11,821 bases of DNA from an uncultured Verrucomicrobiota bacterium (lineage in GTDB: Bacteria > Verrucomicrobiota > Kiritimatiellia > RFP12 > UBA1067), in assembly GCA_946631345.1 (NCBI GenBank), contig CAMPAA010000090.1, positions 1 to 11,821 of the forward strand, in the 5' to 3' direction. The notes below the pieces were generated by a model that was not told the origin of the DNA, searched no databases, and saw only the letters and a program-made list of their open reading frames with translations. A program made the translations under genes and the position numbers. Positions 1-7,336 of the stretch are shown one piece after another (positions within the stretch are counted from its first letter, which is position 1; each line of letters opens with the position of its first letter).

Positions 1-785
1 GCTCCGGCCACTCGGTCTGCTACGACTGCAAGATCGTGAACTGCACGCTCTTCGGTGGACAGGCCGGCGCAACGACGAGCAATCGCGGTCTCGTCTTCAA
101 CGAAGGCACCGCGAATCGCTTGCCGATTTTGAACTCCATCATCCTCGGCAACTACGCCACTGGCGCGTCGACCAACAACCTCATCCTCTCCGGGGCGTCG
201 AACACATCCGGAATCACCACCAAGTTCGAGAGCGGCAACATCACAGGCGATGCCTCCATCATCGATGCCGCCGGCGTTCCCGTCGCCGGCTCTGCGGTGA
301 TCGACGCGGGCGACGCCTCGTTCTGCTCCGCCGAATACCTCGCGGGGCGCGACCTCGCCGGGACGCGCCGCATCCTCAATTCGACGATCGACATCGGTGC
401 CTACGAGTACGATTGGGGCGTACCGTGGGCCAAGACGCTCGGCAGACGCATTACAATCACCGATATGCCGTCAAATGCCGCGCTTTCTGGCGAACGCCTC
501 ACGTTTGCCGACGGTACTGTTTCAATGACTTGGGAGAAGGGACAGATTAACGCACCGTACATCTATAATGTACGCGTTACGGGTAGCGGTACACTCACCG
601 TCACGGTGAACGGCGAAGTTGTCGGCATGTACACGGCGGTGGACGGTACGCAGGAGCTACGTTTCGTATCCGATCTTGCGGCAAATGTGCTTGGATTCGA
701 GTACGCGGCCGTCGAAAATGATGTTGGCGGCGTTGAACTGTACGGCTTTTTGCATGTCAACGGAACCGTCATTTCCTTCCGCTGA
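1..785 (+). CDS. Secreted beta-helix surface protein, C-terminal part (choice-of-anchor Q-like), 5' partial
   Basis: The reading frame is open from the left edge (first full codon at base 3) to a TGA at 783-785, so the N-terminus lies outside the window. The visible part is rich in Asn, Ser, Thr and Gly, as in right-handed parallel beta-helix surface proteins. It carries the signature SAVIDAGD (291-314) and, after a DLAG..R stretch, DIGAYEY (390-410). That pair is typical of the ending called choice-of-anchor Q in large secreted or outer-surface proteins, common in PVC bacteria. About 125 further residues follow the signature; they look beta-rich (alternating Val/Thr/Gly) and I do not recognise them. 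Role: probably a surface-exposed or secreted adhesin or carbohydrate-binding protein. No membrane anchor or sorting tail is visible at the C-terminus. The family call is fairly sure; the function is not. Confidence 0.75.
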   Translation, partial: SGHSVCYDCKIVNCTLFGGQAGATTSNRGLVFNEGTANRLPILNSIILGNYATGASTNNLILSGASNTSGITTKFESGNITGDASIIDAAGVPVAGSAVIDAGDASFCSAEYLAGRDLAGTRRILNSTIDIGAYEYDWGVPWAKTLGRRITITDMPSNAALSGERLTFADGTVSMTWEKGQINAPYIYNVRVTGSGTLTVTVNGEVVGMYTAVDGTQELRFVSDLAANVLGFEYAAVENDVGGVELYGFLHVNGTVISFR

Positions 786-794
786 AAAGACAAT

Positions 795-3170
795 ATGGCA
801 ATGAAGAATTATCGGATGTTTCTGGCGTTGGCGCTTGCCGTGTGCGTCGCATGGTGCGAGGCTGGCGCAATTCATCTGAATGTCACCAGCGAAGGCGGAC
901 TTTCGTTTGGCGGTGGCGATCTTTCCATTGTCTGCTATCGGCCTGGATGGAGCGGGTTGGCGTACAAGGTTGACTACAAAAGTCTCGAATCGTCTATTCG
1001 CAGATTTAGCATTGCAAATGGCGAGACCAAGTTGTTTGACGGGCGGGCATCCTGGACGATGCAGGACGACGGTACTGCAAAAGGCGTTGTTTCGCTTACG
1101 TGCGTTGCGCCGTCCGAAGCGCAGTGCCTTGCACTTCGGGCGGACATCCCGGCGATTCCGGCATTTGGCCTCGGCGATGGCGTTGCGCAGGAGTATGAAT
1201 TGCCGACAGGAACTGGCGGTACGCTGCGTCTGAGATTCGATGCGCCGGTTCGCTACCATGCCCAGGATTCGCGGAAATGGGGCAAGCAATGGTCGGTGCG
1301 GTTCGGCGCTTGGCAGAATCGCCGGAAATACGCCGTGGGCGACAGCATCGAATGGACTGTTACGCTTTCTTCGTCAGATGGGATTTCGCTGAAGCAGTCT
1401 GCGCCGTACATCATCAAGGAGAGTGACGGATGGGTCAGGTTCGACCATCGCAACGACATTGAACATGGCAGTGCGCTCGACTTCTCCGCGCAGGGACTTC
1501 AGGATGCGCCGGCGGGAAAGCATGGTTGGCTCAAGGCAAAGGATGGCCATTTCGAGTTCGAGAACCTGCCAGGCGTGGAGCAGCGCTTCTACGGGGTCAA
1601 CCTCTGCTTCTCCGCGAACTATCTCGATCATAACCTCGCAGACCGAGTCGTTGATCGATTCGTGCGCTGCGGCTATAACACCATCCGCGTCCATCACCAC
1701 GACGGGATGTGGGCTGCTTCGGCGGAGAACAGGGAGAAGCTCGACTATCTCATCGCCAAGTGCATTGAGCGTGGCATCTACATCACGACCGATCTTTACG
1801 TGTCGCGTCCTGTCAAATGGCGCGAGATCGGCATCGACCGCGATGGTGAAATGAGCAAGCAGCTCTACAAGACGTACATCGGCATCTACGAGCCTGCATT
1901 CACCAACTGGTGCGCGTTCGCCAAGGCGTTTCTGGAACATGTCAATCCGTACACGGGCAGGGCGTACAGGGATGAGCCTGGGATGCCGCTCGTCTCGCTC
2001 ATAAACGAGGGTTGCCTTGGAATGGGCTGGTCGGAAAAGAAATATGACGAGAAGATTCTTGCGGCGTGGCATGAGTACGGTGGCGCTGGGGATATGCCGA
2101 AGCCTTGGAGCAAAATCACGCAAGATGCGCATTTGGCGTTTGACGAATGGATAAACGCGAAAATATGGGCAAAGTGTAGCGGCTACGTGCGGTCGCTTGG
2201 CGCAAAGGCGCTGCTTACCAACGACAACAACGGCCGCAGGCATGGCGAGGGCGAAGGACTGACACCGAGATACGACTATGTCGACAACCATTTCTATGTG
2301 GATCATCCTGAGTTTCTTGAAGAGAAATGGCGACTGCCGTCCCGGTGCGGGAACCGGAACCCTATTTCGATGGAGCAGCCTTTTTTGCTTCACCGGGGTT
2401 ACGCGATGGGGGCCTCCAAGCCTTATGCCATTACCGAATGGAACTTCTCGGGCCCGGGACGCTATCGCGGGATGGGCGGCATTTTGACAGGGACGCTGGC
2501 GGCGGAACAGGAATGGGACGGTCTGTGGCGGTTTGCGTATTCGCACTCCAACAAAAATCTCGGGGACAGGACAAACGGCGCTCCGGGTTACTTCGATTGT
2601 GCGACAGATCCGCTTATCGCCGCATCGGACAGGGCGAGCGTGTGCCTCTTCCTTCGGCGCGATGCCGCGGCCGGTTCGCTGAAGATAGACAAGGAATCCG
2701 GCTCAATGACGCTCGTCTCGCCGCGCACGTGCGGCGGATTCGCCGAGAGCGGAACAATCAACGGTGGCCCGCTGTCGTTCTCGGTCTGCACTAACGCCAC
2801 CATGCGCCGCGCCGTACCGACGACGCTTTGGGTTTCAACGCTCGATGGCAAGGCGATAAGGGAATCTTTGCGAATGCTGTTGACTCATCTGACGGACGTG
2901 CAGGGCGGTGGCGCGAAGTTTGCGGACGAGGTGCGCACCATTCTGCTCAAGTGGGGGCGCGGATGTTTTGTCGAAGCCGGCGCGGCGGATGTCTCGCTAC
3001 GCCTTGCCGAACCGCAACGCTACCGGATATGGGCGCTCGCAGCGAACGGTGCAAGGCGATACCCCTTGCCATGCCGGGCCGAAGATGGCGCACTGCTCTT
3101 CTCGGTTGCCACTCGCGGTGCGGACGGTAAAGGCGCAATGCAATACGAAATCTGCGTCATGGACGAATGA
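795..3170 (+). CDS. Exported clan GH-A glycoside hydrolase (cellulase-like), specificity unknown
   Basis: This is a 791-residue protein. The first 25 residues form a signal peptide (KNYR, then a hydrophobic Leu/Ala/Val stretch, cleavage near A23-A25). Residues 26-200 look like a beta-sandwich. A TIM barrel spans about 240-600, opening with an FYGVNL strand (265-270) and a GYNTIRVHHHDG strand (293-304). SLINEG puts the likely acid/base at E405, and AITEWN puts the likely nucleophile at E548, the strand 4 and strand 7 glutamates of clan GH-A. HVNPYTGRAY (382-391) and the C-terminal beta domain (about 610-790) resemble proteins usually annotated as cellulase-family glycosylhydrolases in Planctomycetes and Verrucomicrobia. 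The gene begins 9 bp after the beta-helix gene, suggesting one transcript. No strong ribosome binding site is visible; ATG 801 is an in-frame alternative start. Substrate cannot be read from the sequence. Confidence 0.8.
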   Translation: MAMKNYRMFLALALAVCVAWCEAGAIHLNVTSEGGLSFGGGDLSIVCYRPGWSGLAYKVDYKSLESSIRRFSIANGETKLFDGRASWTMQDDGTAKGVVSLTCVAPSEAQCLALRADIPAIPAFGLGDGVAQEYELPTGTGGTLRLRFDAPVRYHAQDSRKWGKQWSVRFGAWQNRRKYAVGDSIEWTVTLSSSDGISLKQSAPYIIKESDGWVRFDHRNDIEHGSALDFSAQGLQDAPAGKHGWLKAKDGHFEFENLPGVEQRFYGVNLCFSANYLDHNLADRVVDRFVRCGYNTIRVHHHDGMWAASAENREKLDYLIAKCIERGIYITTDLYVSRPVKWREIGIDRDGEMSKQLYKTYIGIYEPAFTNWCAFAKAFLEHVNPYTGRAYRDEPGMPLVSLINEGCLGMGWSEKKYDEKILAAWHEYGGAGDMPKPWSKITQDAHLAFDEWINAKIWAKCSGYVRSLGAKALLTNDNNGRRHGEGEGLTPRYDYVDNHFYVDHPEFLEEKWRLPSRCGNRNPISMEQPFLLHRGYAMGASKPYAITEWNFSGPGRYRGMGGILTGTLAAEQEWDGLWRFAYSHSNKNLGDRTNGAPGYFDCATDPLIAASDRASVCLFLRRDAAAGSLKIDKESGSMTLVSPRTCGGFAESGTINGGPLSFSVCTNATMRRAVPTTLWVSTLDGKAIRESLRMLLTHLTDVQGGGAKFADEVRTILLKWGRGCFVEAGAADVSLRLAEPQRYRIWALAANGARRYPLPCRAEDGALLFSVATRGADGKGAMQYEICVMDE

Positions 3171-3197
3171 CCGACCGCGACATGTAACAGGCGAAAT

Positions 3198-3236
3198 CAT
3201 GTTTTCTTCGGATGTTCAACATGCGGAGCTGAACAT
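3198..3236. promoter_or_regulatory. Nested inverted-repeat cluster, candidate operator upstream of tpiA-recA
   Basis: Four half-sites lie nearly symmetrically about base 3217: ATGTT at 3199-3203 and 3212-3216, AACAT at 3218-3222 and 3232-3236. They form a palindrome ATGTT-C-AACAT (3212-3222), a 7-bp inverted repeat ATGTTCA/TGAACAT with an 11-base spacer (3212-3236), and CATGTT/AACATG with a 14-base spacer (3198-3223). The cluster covers where a -35 element would sit and abuts the -10. This placement suits a repressor or activator site, but binding is inferred. Confidence 0.4.
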
Positions 3237-3237
3237 T

Positions 3238-3246
3238 TGGTATAAT
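3238..3246 (+). promoter_or_regulatory. Extended -10 promoter for tpiA-recA-rsfS
   Basis: TGG-TATAAT is a perfect sigma-70-type -10 hexamer (3241-3246) with the TGn extension. No good -35 lies 17 bp upstream; TTCAAC at 3215-3220 would need a 20-bp spacer. Transcription would start near 3252-3254, just after a CCCCC run, giving a leader of about 28 bases with a T-tract. The same layout precedes asd. It is the only clear promoter in the gap between the glycosidase and tpiA. Confidence 0.75.
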
Positions 3247-3280
3247 ACCCCCATTCTTTTTAACGAAAGGTCATACAGAA

Positions 3281-4042
3281 ATGCGTAAGAAAATCATTGC
3301 CGGAAACTGGAAGATGAACATCAAGCCGTCCGAGACGGCGGCGCTTGTGAAGGATATCGCCGAGGCGACGAAGGCCTACACAAACGTTGATATCGTGTGC
3401 TGCACGCCCGCGATTGACATTCCCGCCGCTGTTGAGGCCTGCAAGGGCACGCAGGTCGAGGCCGGCGCCGAGAACGCCCACTGGGAGGAGAAGGGCGCAT
3501 ACACCGGCGAAATCTCCACGGGTATGCTTGTGGATGCCGGAGCCAAGTACGTGATCATCGGCCACTCCGAGCGCCGCCAGTACTTCGGCGAGACGGACGA
3601 GACCGTCAACAAGCGCGCGCGCGCCGTCATCGCGGCGGGCCTCACGGCGATCGTCTGCGTTGGCGAGACGCTTGAGGAGCGCGAGGCTGGCAAGCTCAAC
3701 GAGGTGATCGAGCGCCAGATGAATGTCGGTCTCAAAGACGTCACGGCGGCGGACTGCGCGAAGCTCGTGATCGCGTACGAGCCTGTCTGGGCTATCGGCA
3801 CCGGCAAGACGGCCACGCCCGATCAGGCGCAGGAGGTCCATGCGCTCATCCGCGCGACGCTGGCGAAGCTCGTCGGCGCAGATACGGCGGAGACGGTCCG
3901 CATCCAGTACGGCGGCTCGATGAAGCCCGGCAACGCGGCGGAGCTGCTTGCGAAGAAGGATATCGATGGTGGTCTCATAGGCGGTGCGGCGCTCAAGGCG
4001 GCCGACTTCGCCGGCATCATCGCCGCCGCCGCCAACGCCTGA
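3281..4042 (+). CDS. tpiA: Triose-phosphate isomerase
   Basis: This cytoplasmic glycolytic enzyme interconverts dihydroxyacetone phosphate and glyceraldehyde 3-phosphate. The 253-residue protein is of normal length. It opens with the family's AGNWKMN strand (N9 and K11 contact substrate), has the IGHSERR motif with the electrophile H95, and AYEPVWAIGTGK with the catalytic base E167 and the mobile phosphate loop. The phosphate-binding YGGS (210-213) and GLIGGAAL (231-238) are intact. The start is set by GAAAGG at 3265-3270, ten bases before the ATG, and by alignment of the N-terminus. It is first in a probable tpiA-recA-rsfS transcript, 30 bp before recA, driven by the promoter at 3238-3246. 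Neighbouring gap, pgk or other glycolysis genes are not in the window. Confidence 0.97.
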   Translation: MRKKIIAGNWKMNIKPSETAALVKDIAEATKAYTNVDIVCCTPAIDIPAAVEACKGTQVEAGAENAHWEEKGAYTGEISTGMLVDAGAKYVIIGHSERRQYFGETDETVNKRARAVIAAGLTAIVCVGETLEEREAGKLNEVIERQMNVGLKDVTAADCAKLVIAYEPVWAIGTGKTATPDQAQEVHALIRATLAKLVGADTAETVRIQYGGSMKPGNAAELLAKKDIDGGLIGGAALKAADFAGIIAAAANA

Positions 4043-4072
4043 CAGGACACACAACCAACGGAGGTTCAAGAG

Positions 4073-5116
4073 ATGGCCGACAAGAAGGAAAAGGCTGCCG
4101 AGCCAGCAAAGAAGGCCAACGCCGCGCTTGACGCGGTGCTGGCCCAGATCCGCAAGGAATTCGGCGAACTGTCGATCATGAAGCTCGGCGAGAACGCCCA
4201 TGCCGACATACAGGTCATCTCAACGGGTGCGCTGTCGCTCGATCTCGCTCTTGGCGTGGGCGGGCTTCCGCGCGGGCGCATCGTGGAATGCTACGGGCAG
4301 GAGTCGAGCGGCAAGACGACGCTCGCCCTGCACGTGGTGGCCAATGCGCAGAAGAACGGCGGCACGGCGGCGTTCATCGACGCCGAGCACGCCCTTGACC
4401 CGGGCTACGCCAAGAAGATCGGCGTGAACCTCGACGACCTCATCGTGGCGCAGCCGAACTCCGGCGAGGAGGCGCTTTCCATCTGCGAACAGCTCTGCAA
4501 GAGCGGTGCGTTGGATGTGATCGTGGTCGATTCTGTGGCGGCGCTCACGCCTCAGGCGGAGATAGACGGCAACATGGGCGATTCGCACATGGGACTGCAG
4601 GCGCGCCTCATGTCGCAGGCGATGCGCAAGCTAACGGGCGTGCTGTCGAGCACCAAGACACTCTGCATCTTCACGAACCAGGTGCGCGAGAAGATCGGCA
4701 TCATGTTCGGCAACCCAGAGACCACGCCCGGCGGCAAGGCGCTGAAGTTCTATGCCTCGTGCCGCCTTCAGGTGCAGCGCATCGGGGCGATCAAGGACGC
4801 CGGCGGCACGGTGATCGGCAACCGTACGCGCGTGAAGGTCGTCAAGAACAAGGTCGCGCCGCCGTTCACAGAGGCTGAGTTCGACATACTCTACTCCTGC
4901 GGCATATCGTGGGAGGGGTCTGTGCTGGACGCTGCGCTGGCGCGCGGCGTGGTCGAGAAGCGCGGAAGCTGGATATCATACGGCACCGAGCAGCTCGGCC
5001 AGGGCACAATGGCGACCATGGAGTTTCTCAAGTCGCATCCAGAAGTGACGGCCGAGATCGTCGAAAAGGTCAAGGCCACCCCGCTTCTGCCGGGGGCCGG
5101 AGTGAGGAAGAAATGA
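4073..5116 (+). CDS. recA: Recombinase RecA
   Basis: RecA is a DNA-dependent ATPase that forms filaments on single-stranded DNA, drives strand exchange in homologous recombination, and promotes LexA self-cleavage where LexA is present. The 347-residue length is standard. Walker A reads GQESSGKTT (75-83; the commoner form has Pro at the second place), the catalytic glutamate is E105 in FIDAEHALDP, Walker B is LDVIVVDS (147-154), and the FTNQVREKIGIMFGNPETTPGG block (200-221) contains the glutamine that senses ATP. No intein or insertion is present. The start has GGAGG at 4060-4064, eight bases upstream. No promoter is visible in the 30-bp gap after tpiA, so expression probably depends on the tpiA promoter and its half-site cluster. 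The last bases overlap the rsfS start. Confidence 0.98.
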   Translation: MADKKEKAAEPAKKANAALDAVLAQIRKEFGELSIMKLGENAHADIQVISTGALSLDLALGVGGLPRGRIVECYGQESSGKTTLALHVVANAQKNGGTAAFIDAEHALDPGYAKKIGVNLDDLIVAQPNSGEEALSICEQLCKSGALDVIVVDSVAALTPQAEIDGNMGDSHMGLQARLMSQAMRKLTGVLSSTKTLCIFTNQVREKIGIMFGNPETTPGGKALKFYASCRLQVQRIGAIKDAGGTVIGNRTRVKVVKNKVAPPFTEAEFDILYSCGISWEGSVLDAALARGVVEKRGSWISYGTEQLGQGTMATMEFLKSHPEVTAEIVEKVKATPLLPGAGVRKK

Positions 5117-5445
5117 CGCTCGAGCAGCAGGTTGAGATCGTCAAGGGCGCCCTGGCGGACAAGAAGGCGGTGGATATCCGCGCATACGACGTGCGCGGGA
5201 TATCCGGCTTCGCCGACGCTTTCGTGGTGGCCACCGGAACTGCGGCGCCACACCTGAAGGCGCTTGTGGCCGGCACGCAGGCGGCTATGAAGGATGCCGG
5301 CGTAAACTCGTACCGCACGAGCGGCGATCCGCAGAGTGGCTGGATTGTCGTCGATTACGTGGATGTGGTGGTGCACGTGTTCTCGCCGGAGGCGCGCGCA
5401 TACTACGCGCTGGAAAAGCTCTGGACCGATGCCAAATCGCTATGA
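5113..5445 (+). CDS. rsfS: Ribosomal silencing factor RsfS (Iojap/YbeB family)
   Basis: RsfS binds ribosomal protein uL14 on the large subunit and blocks subunit joining, lowering translation when nutrients are scarce. The 110-residue protein has the family's N-terminal helix and ISGFADAFVVATG strand (residues 30-42), a GDPQSGW turn, and the diagnostic ending DYVDVVVHVFSPEARAYYALEKLW. The start chosen is ATG 5113, which overlaps the recA stop as ATGA and has a purine-rich GTGAGGAAG just upstream. The frame stays open further upstream inside recA, but that stretch is out-of-frame recA sequence with no resemblance to RsfS. The overlap implies translational coupling to recA. In many bacteria rsfS sits beside nadD or obgE, so this setting is less usual. 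The family call is very sure. Confidence 0.93.
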   Translation: MTLEQQVEIVKGALADKKAVDIRAYDVRGISGFADAFVVATGTAAPHLKALVAGTQAAMKDAGVNSYRTSGDPQSGWIVVDYVDVVVHVFSPEARAYYALEKLWTDAKSL

Positions 5446-5476
5446 GCGGTTCGGCGCAGCATCAAGGAGGTATCGT

Positions 5477-7231
5477 ATGACGGGCAAGGCTGCCGGAACC
5501 GTTTCCGCGGCGCTGCTGGCGTGTTGCGCGGCGGCTATGGAGAAAATGGATCTCAACGGCATGTGGGAGTTCCGCCTTGAGCGCGACACGCCGCTCGAAG
5601 AGGTGCGGATGCCGGATTTCCTACCGAACGACAGGATGCCCGTGCCTGGCTGCTGGGATACGATGTCCCACTACTACAACCAACGCGGGACGGGATGCTA
5701 CCGGCGGACGTTCGAGCTGGATGGCGACGCCGCCAACGCGTTCCTTGACATTGACGGATGCGGACTTCGTTCGCGCTACTGGGTTGATGGGCGCGAGATA
5801 GGGTTCAGCAAGCTGCCGTGGAGCCGCTTCACGTTTGAGACGGGGCCGCTCAAGGCAGGGCGGCACATGCTCGTATGCGCCGTGGATTCAATTGTGGATG
5901 GCGACAGGGTGAAGCTGTTCAGCAACTTCTACGACTTCTATCCGTTCGGCGGCTTCCACCACGGCGTGAGCCTCTGGGTGCAGCGAAGTGCGGTCGAGCT
6001 GCGGCGCGTGGTGGTGCGCACGCGCGACTATAGGAACGGGACTGTGGAGCTTGAGGCGCAGTTCGCCGGAGCAGGTGCGCCGTCGAACTTCACGGCATCC
6101 GTCGCGTTCGACACCGCCGCCGTAAGGGATGTCGCCTTCACGAACCTCCGCGCACGGCTGACGGTGCCTGGGTTCAGGCTCTGGAGTCATCGTTCTCCGA
6201 ACCTTCACACGGTATCGGTGTCGGTGCCGACGCTCGGGGCGGCCAAACCGGTCACGACGCGTTTCGGCGTGCGCCAGGTAGGCACGGCCAACGGGCGCAT
6301 AACGCTAAACGGCGAACCGGTGTACCTCAAGGGCGTGAACAGGCACGAGTCGCACTATGAGTTCGGGGTGACGACGCCGGTGCAGCTCATGTACGAGGAC
6401 ATCCGCAACCTGAAGGATCTCGGCGGCAACTTCATACGCGGCAGCCACTATGCGCAGTGCGAGGCGTTTCTCGACCTGTGCGACGAGATGGGCGTGCTGG
6501 TGTGGGAGGAGTCGCTCGGTTGGGGCAACGGGCGCGAGCAGCTCGATGATCCGGAGTTCTGCGCTCTCCAGGAGGAGCAGACGCGGCTGATGGTGCGCAA
6601 CTCCATCAACCATCCGTGTGTGATCGTGAGCGCGTTCCTGAACGAGCCGCGCTCCGGAGAGCAGTCGTGCCTTCGCCTCGTGAACCGTCTTGTGGACGTG
6701 ATTCGCGCCGAGGATTCCGGGCATCTGGTCACGTTCGCCTGCAGCCAAACGGCGGATGACATATCGCACGTCAACACCGACATCATCGCCTACAACACCT
6801 ACCCGTGCTGGTACGGCGATGAGCTGACTACAGGTTCCAACGAGGAGATGCGCGAGAACATCCGCCGCTGCCATGCGCGCATAGTGAAGCGCTTCCGCGA
6901 CCTGTACCATGACGGACGGCCCATCATCGTGAGCGAAACGGGCGTGAAGGCCGACTACGGGGTGCGCGACCCGCGCGGAAAGGCCCAGTACACGGAGGAC
7001 TTCCAGGACGAATACGAGCGACTGATGTTGGAGGAGATATTCGCCAATCGAGAAATCGCCGGCATCGCCATATGGCAGTTCACCGACGCGAAGACGTACA
7101 CTCGCACGCGCGGACTGCGGAATCGCTCCTACGGCGTGAACACTGGCGGCCTGTACGACCTATACAGGCGCCCCAAGCTCGTGGTGGAGACCGTGCGCGA
7201 ACTGTTCACCGCAAAAAGCGAGCAGGACTGA
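5477..7231 (+). CDS. Exported GH2-family glycosidase (beta-galactosidase/glucuronidase-like)
   Basis: GH2 enzymes cleave beta-glycosides by a retaining mechanism. The start ATG 5477 follows AAGGAGG (5464-5470) by six bases; the open frame upstream overlaps rsfS and is not coding. The 584-residue protein has a short signal peptide with LLAC (13-16), a possible lipobox. Next come the GH2 sugar-binding jelly roll (about 26-165, with LNGMWEFRLE and PVPGCWDT), an Ig-like domain (about 170-265) and a TIM barrel from about 275. VYLKGVNRHE (282-291) is the typical barrel entry. FLNEP places the acid/base at E390 and IVSETG the nucleophile at E487. The ending YGVNTGGLYDLYRRPK (552-567) matches the position of the glucuronidase NxKG motif, but the lysine is Gly (G557), arguing against glucuronide as substrate. 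It lies 31 bp after rsfS and may share that transcript. Confidence 0.85.
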   Translation: MTGKAAGTVSAALLACCAAAMEKMDLNGMWEFRLERDTPLEEVRMPDFLPNDRMPVPGCWDTMSHYYNQRGTGCYRRTFELDGDAANAFLDIDGCGLRSRYWVDGREIGFSKLPWSRFTFETGPLKAGRHMLVCAVDSIVDGDRVKLFSNFYDFYPFGGFHHGVSLWVQRSAVELRRVVVRTRDYRNGTVELEAQFAGAGAPSNFTASVAFDTAAVRDVAFTNLRARLTVPGFRLWSHRSPNLHTVSVSVPTLGAAKPVTTRFGVRQVGTANGRITLNGEPVYLKGVNRHESHYEFGVTTPVQLMYEDIRNLKDLGGNFIRGSHYAQCEAFLDLCDEMGVLVWEESLGWGNGREQLDDPEFCALQEEQTRLMVRNSINHPCVIVSAFLNEPRSGEQSCLRLVNRLVDVIRAEDSGHLVTFACSQTADDISHVNTDIIAYNTYPCWYGDELTTGSNEEMRENIRRCHARIVKRFRDLYHDGRPIIVSETGVKADYGVRDPRGKAQYTEDFQDEYERLMLEEIFANREIAGIAIWQFTDAKTYTRTRGLRNRSYGVNTGGLYDLYRRPKLVVETVRELFTAKSEQD

Positions 7232-7269
7232 CGTGACTTGGCGGCAAAGGCGGAGGCCGGGTCCATTTG

Positions 7270-7278
7270 TGGTATAAT
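7270..7278 (+). promoter_or_regulatory. Extended -10 promoter for the potD-like operon
   Basis: TGG-TATAAT is again a perfect -10 (7273-7278) with TGn extension inside ATTTGTGGTATAAT. No convincing -35 is seen at 17 bp. The start of transcription should fall near 7284-7286, right at the hairpin described next. No terminator is visible between the GH2 stop (7231) and this site. Confidence 0.7.
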
Positions 7279-7285
7279 ATGCGCC

Positions 7286-7336
7286 ATGGAAAGAGGGGAT
7301 ATGGTTGTCCCCGCCTTTCCGGGCAAAGAGACATGA
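7286..7336 (+). CDS. Possible 16-residue leader ORF before the potD-like gene
   Basis: An ATG at 7286 opens a 16-codon frame (MERGDMVVPAFPGKET) ending in TGA 7334-7336. The ATG sits about eight bases after the -10, so it would be at or next to the mRNA 5' end and would need leaderless initiation; there is no ribosome binding site. Its stop overlaps ATG 7333, an alternative in-frame start of the downstream gene, as ATGA. It is probably chance, but the placement is notable. Confidence 0.15.
   Translation: MERGDMVVPAFPGKET
7288..7320 (+). promoter_or_regulatory. 5' leader hairpin of the potD-like transcript
   Basis: GGAAAG (7288-7293) pairs with CTTTCC (7315-7320) and GGGGA (7295-7299) pairs with TCCCC (7308-7312), leaving an 8-base loop and a small asymmetric internal bulge (7294 against 7313-7314). 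The stem of eleven pairs would lie at the very 5' end of the mRNA and 30 bases before the start codon. There is no T-run after it, so it is not an intrinsic terminator. A role in mRNA stability or translation control is inferred. Confidence 0.5.

Noticed and set aside
1374..2546. Long minus-strand open frame (390 codons) opposite the clan GH-A gene
   Set aside because: GC-rich codon bias keeps the antisense frame open; the composition is Arg/Pro/Val-heavy with no recognisable domain, while the + strand has catalytic motifs.
3180..3205. Intrinsic terminator after the clan GH-A gene (ACATG/CATGT then TTT)
   Set aside because: Only five weak pairs with a 13-base loop and a short T-run; too weak to call.
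3213..3235. LexA box before recA operon
   Set aside because: The half-sites match TGTTC and GAACA, but the 13-base spacer is not the four bases expected, so it is not called as a LexA site.
3260..4201. Long minus-strand open frame (313 codons) opposite tpiA
   Set aside because: It is a shadow of tpiA: low-complexity Arg/Leu/Ala composition, no family motif and no ribosome binding site; tpiA on the + strand is intact.
4909..5112. N-terminal extension of rsfS into recA
   Set aside because: The extra residues are out-of-frame recA sequence; ATG 5113 has the ATGA overlap, and the RsfS homology begins there.
5336..5476. N-terminal extension of the GH2 gene into rsfS
   Set aside because: It overlaps conserved rsfS codons; AAGGAGG six bases before ATG 5477 and the signal peptide set the start.
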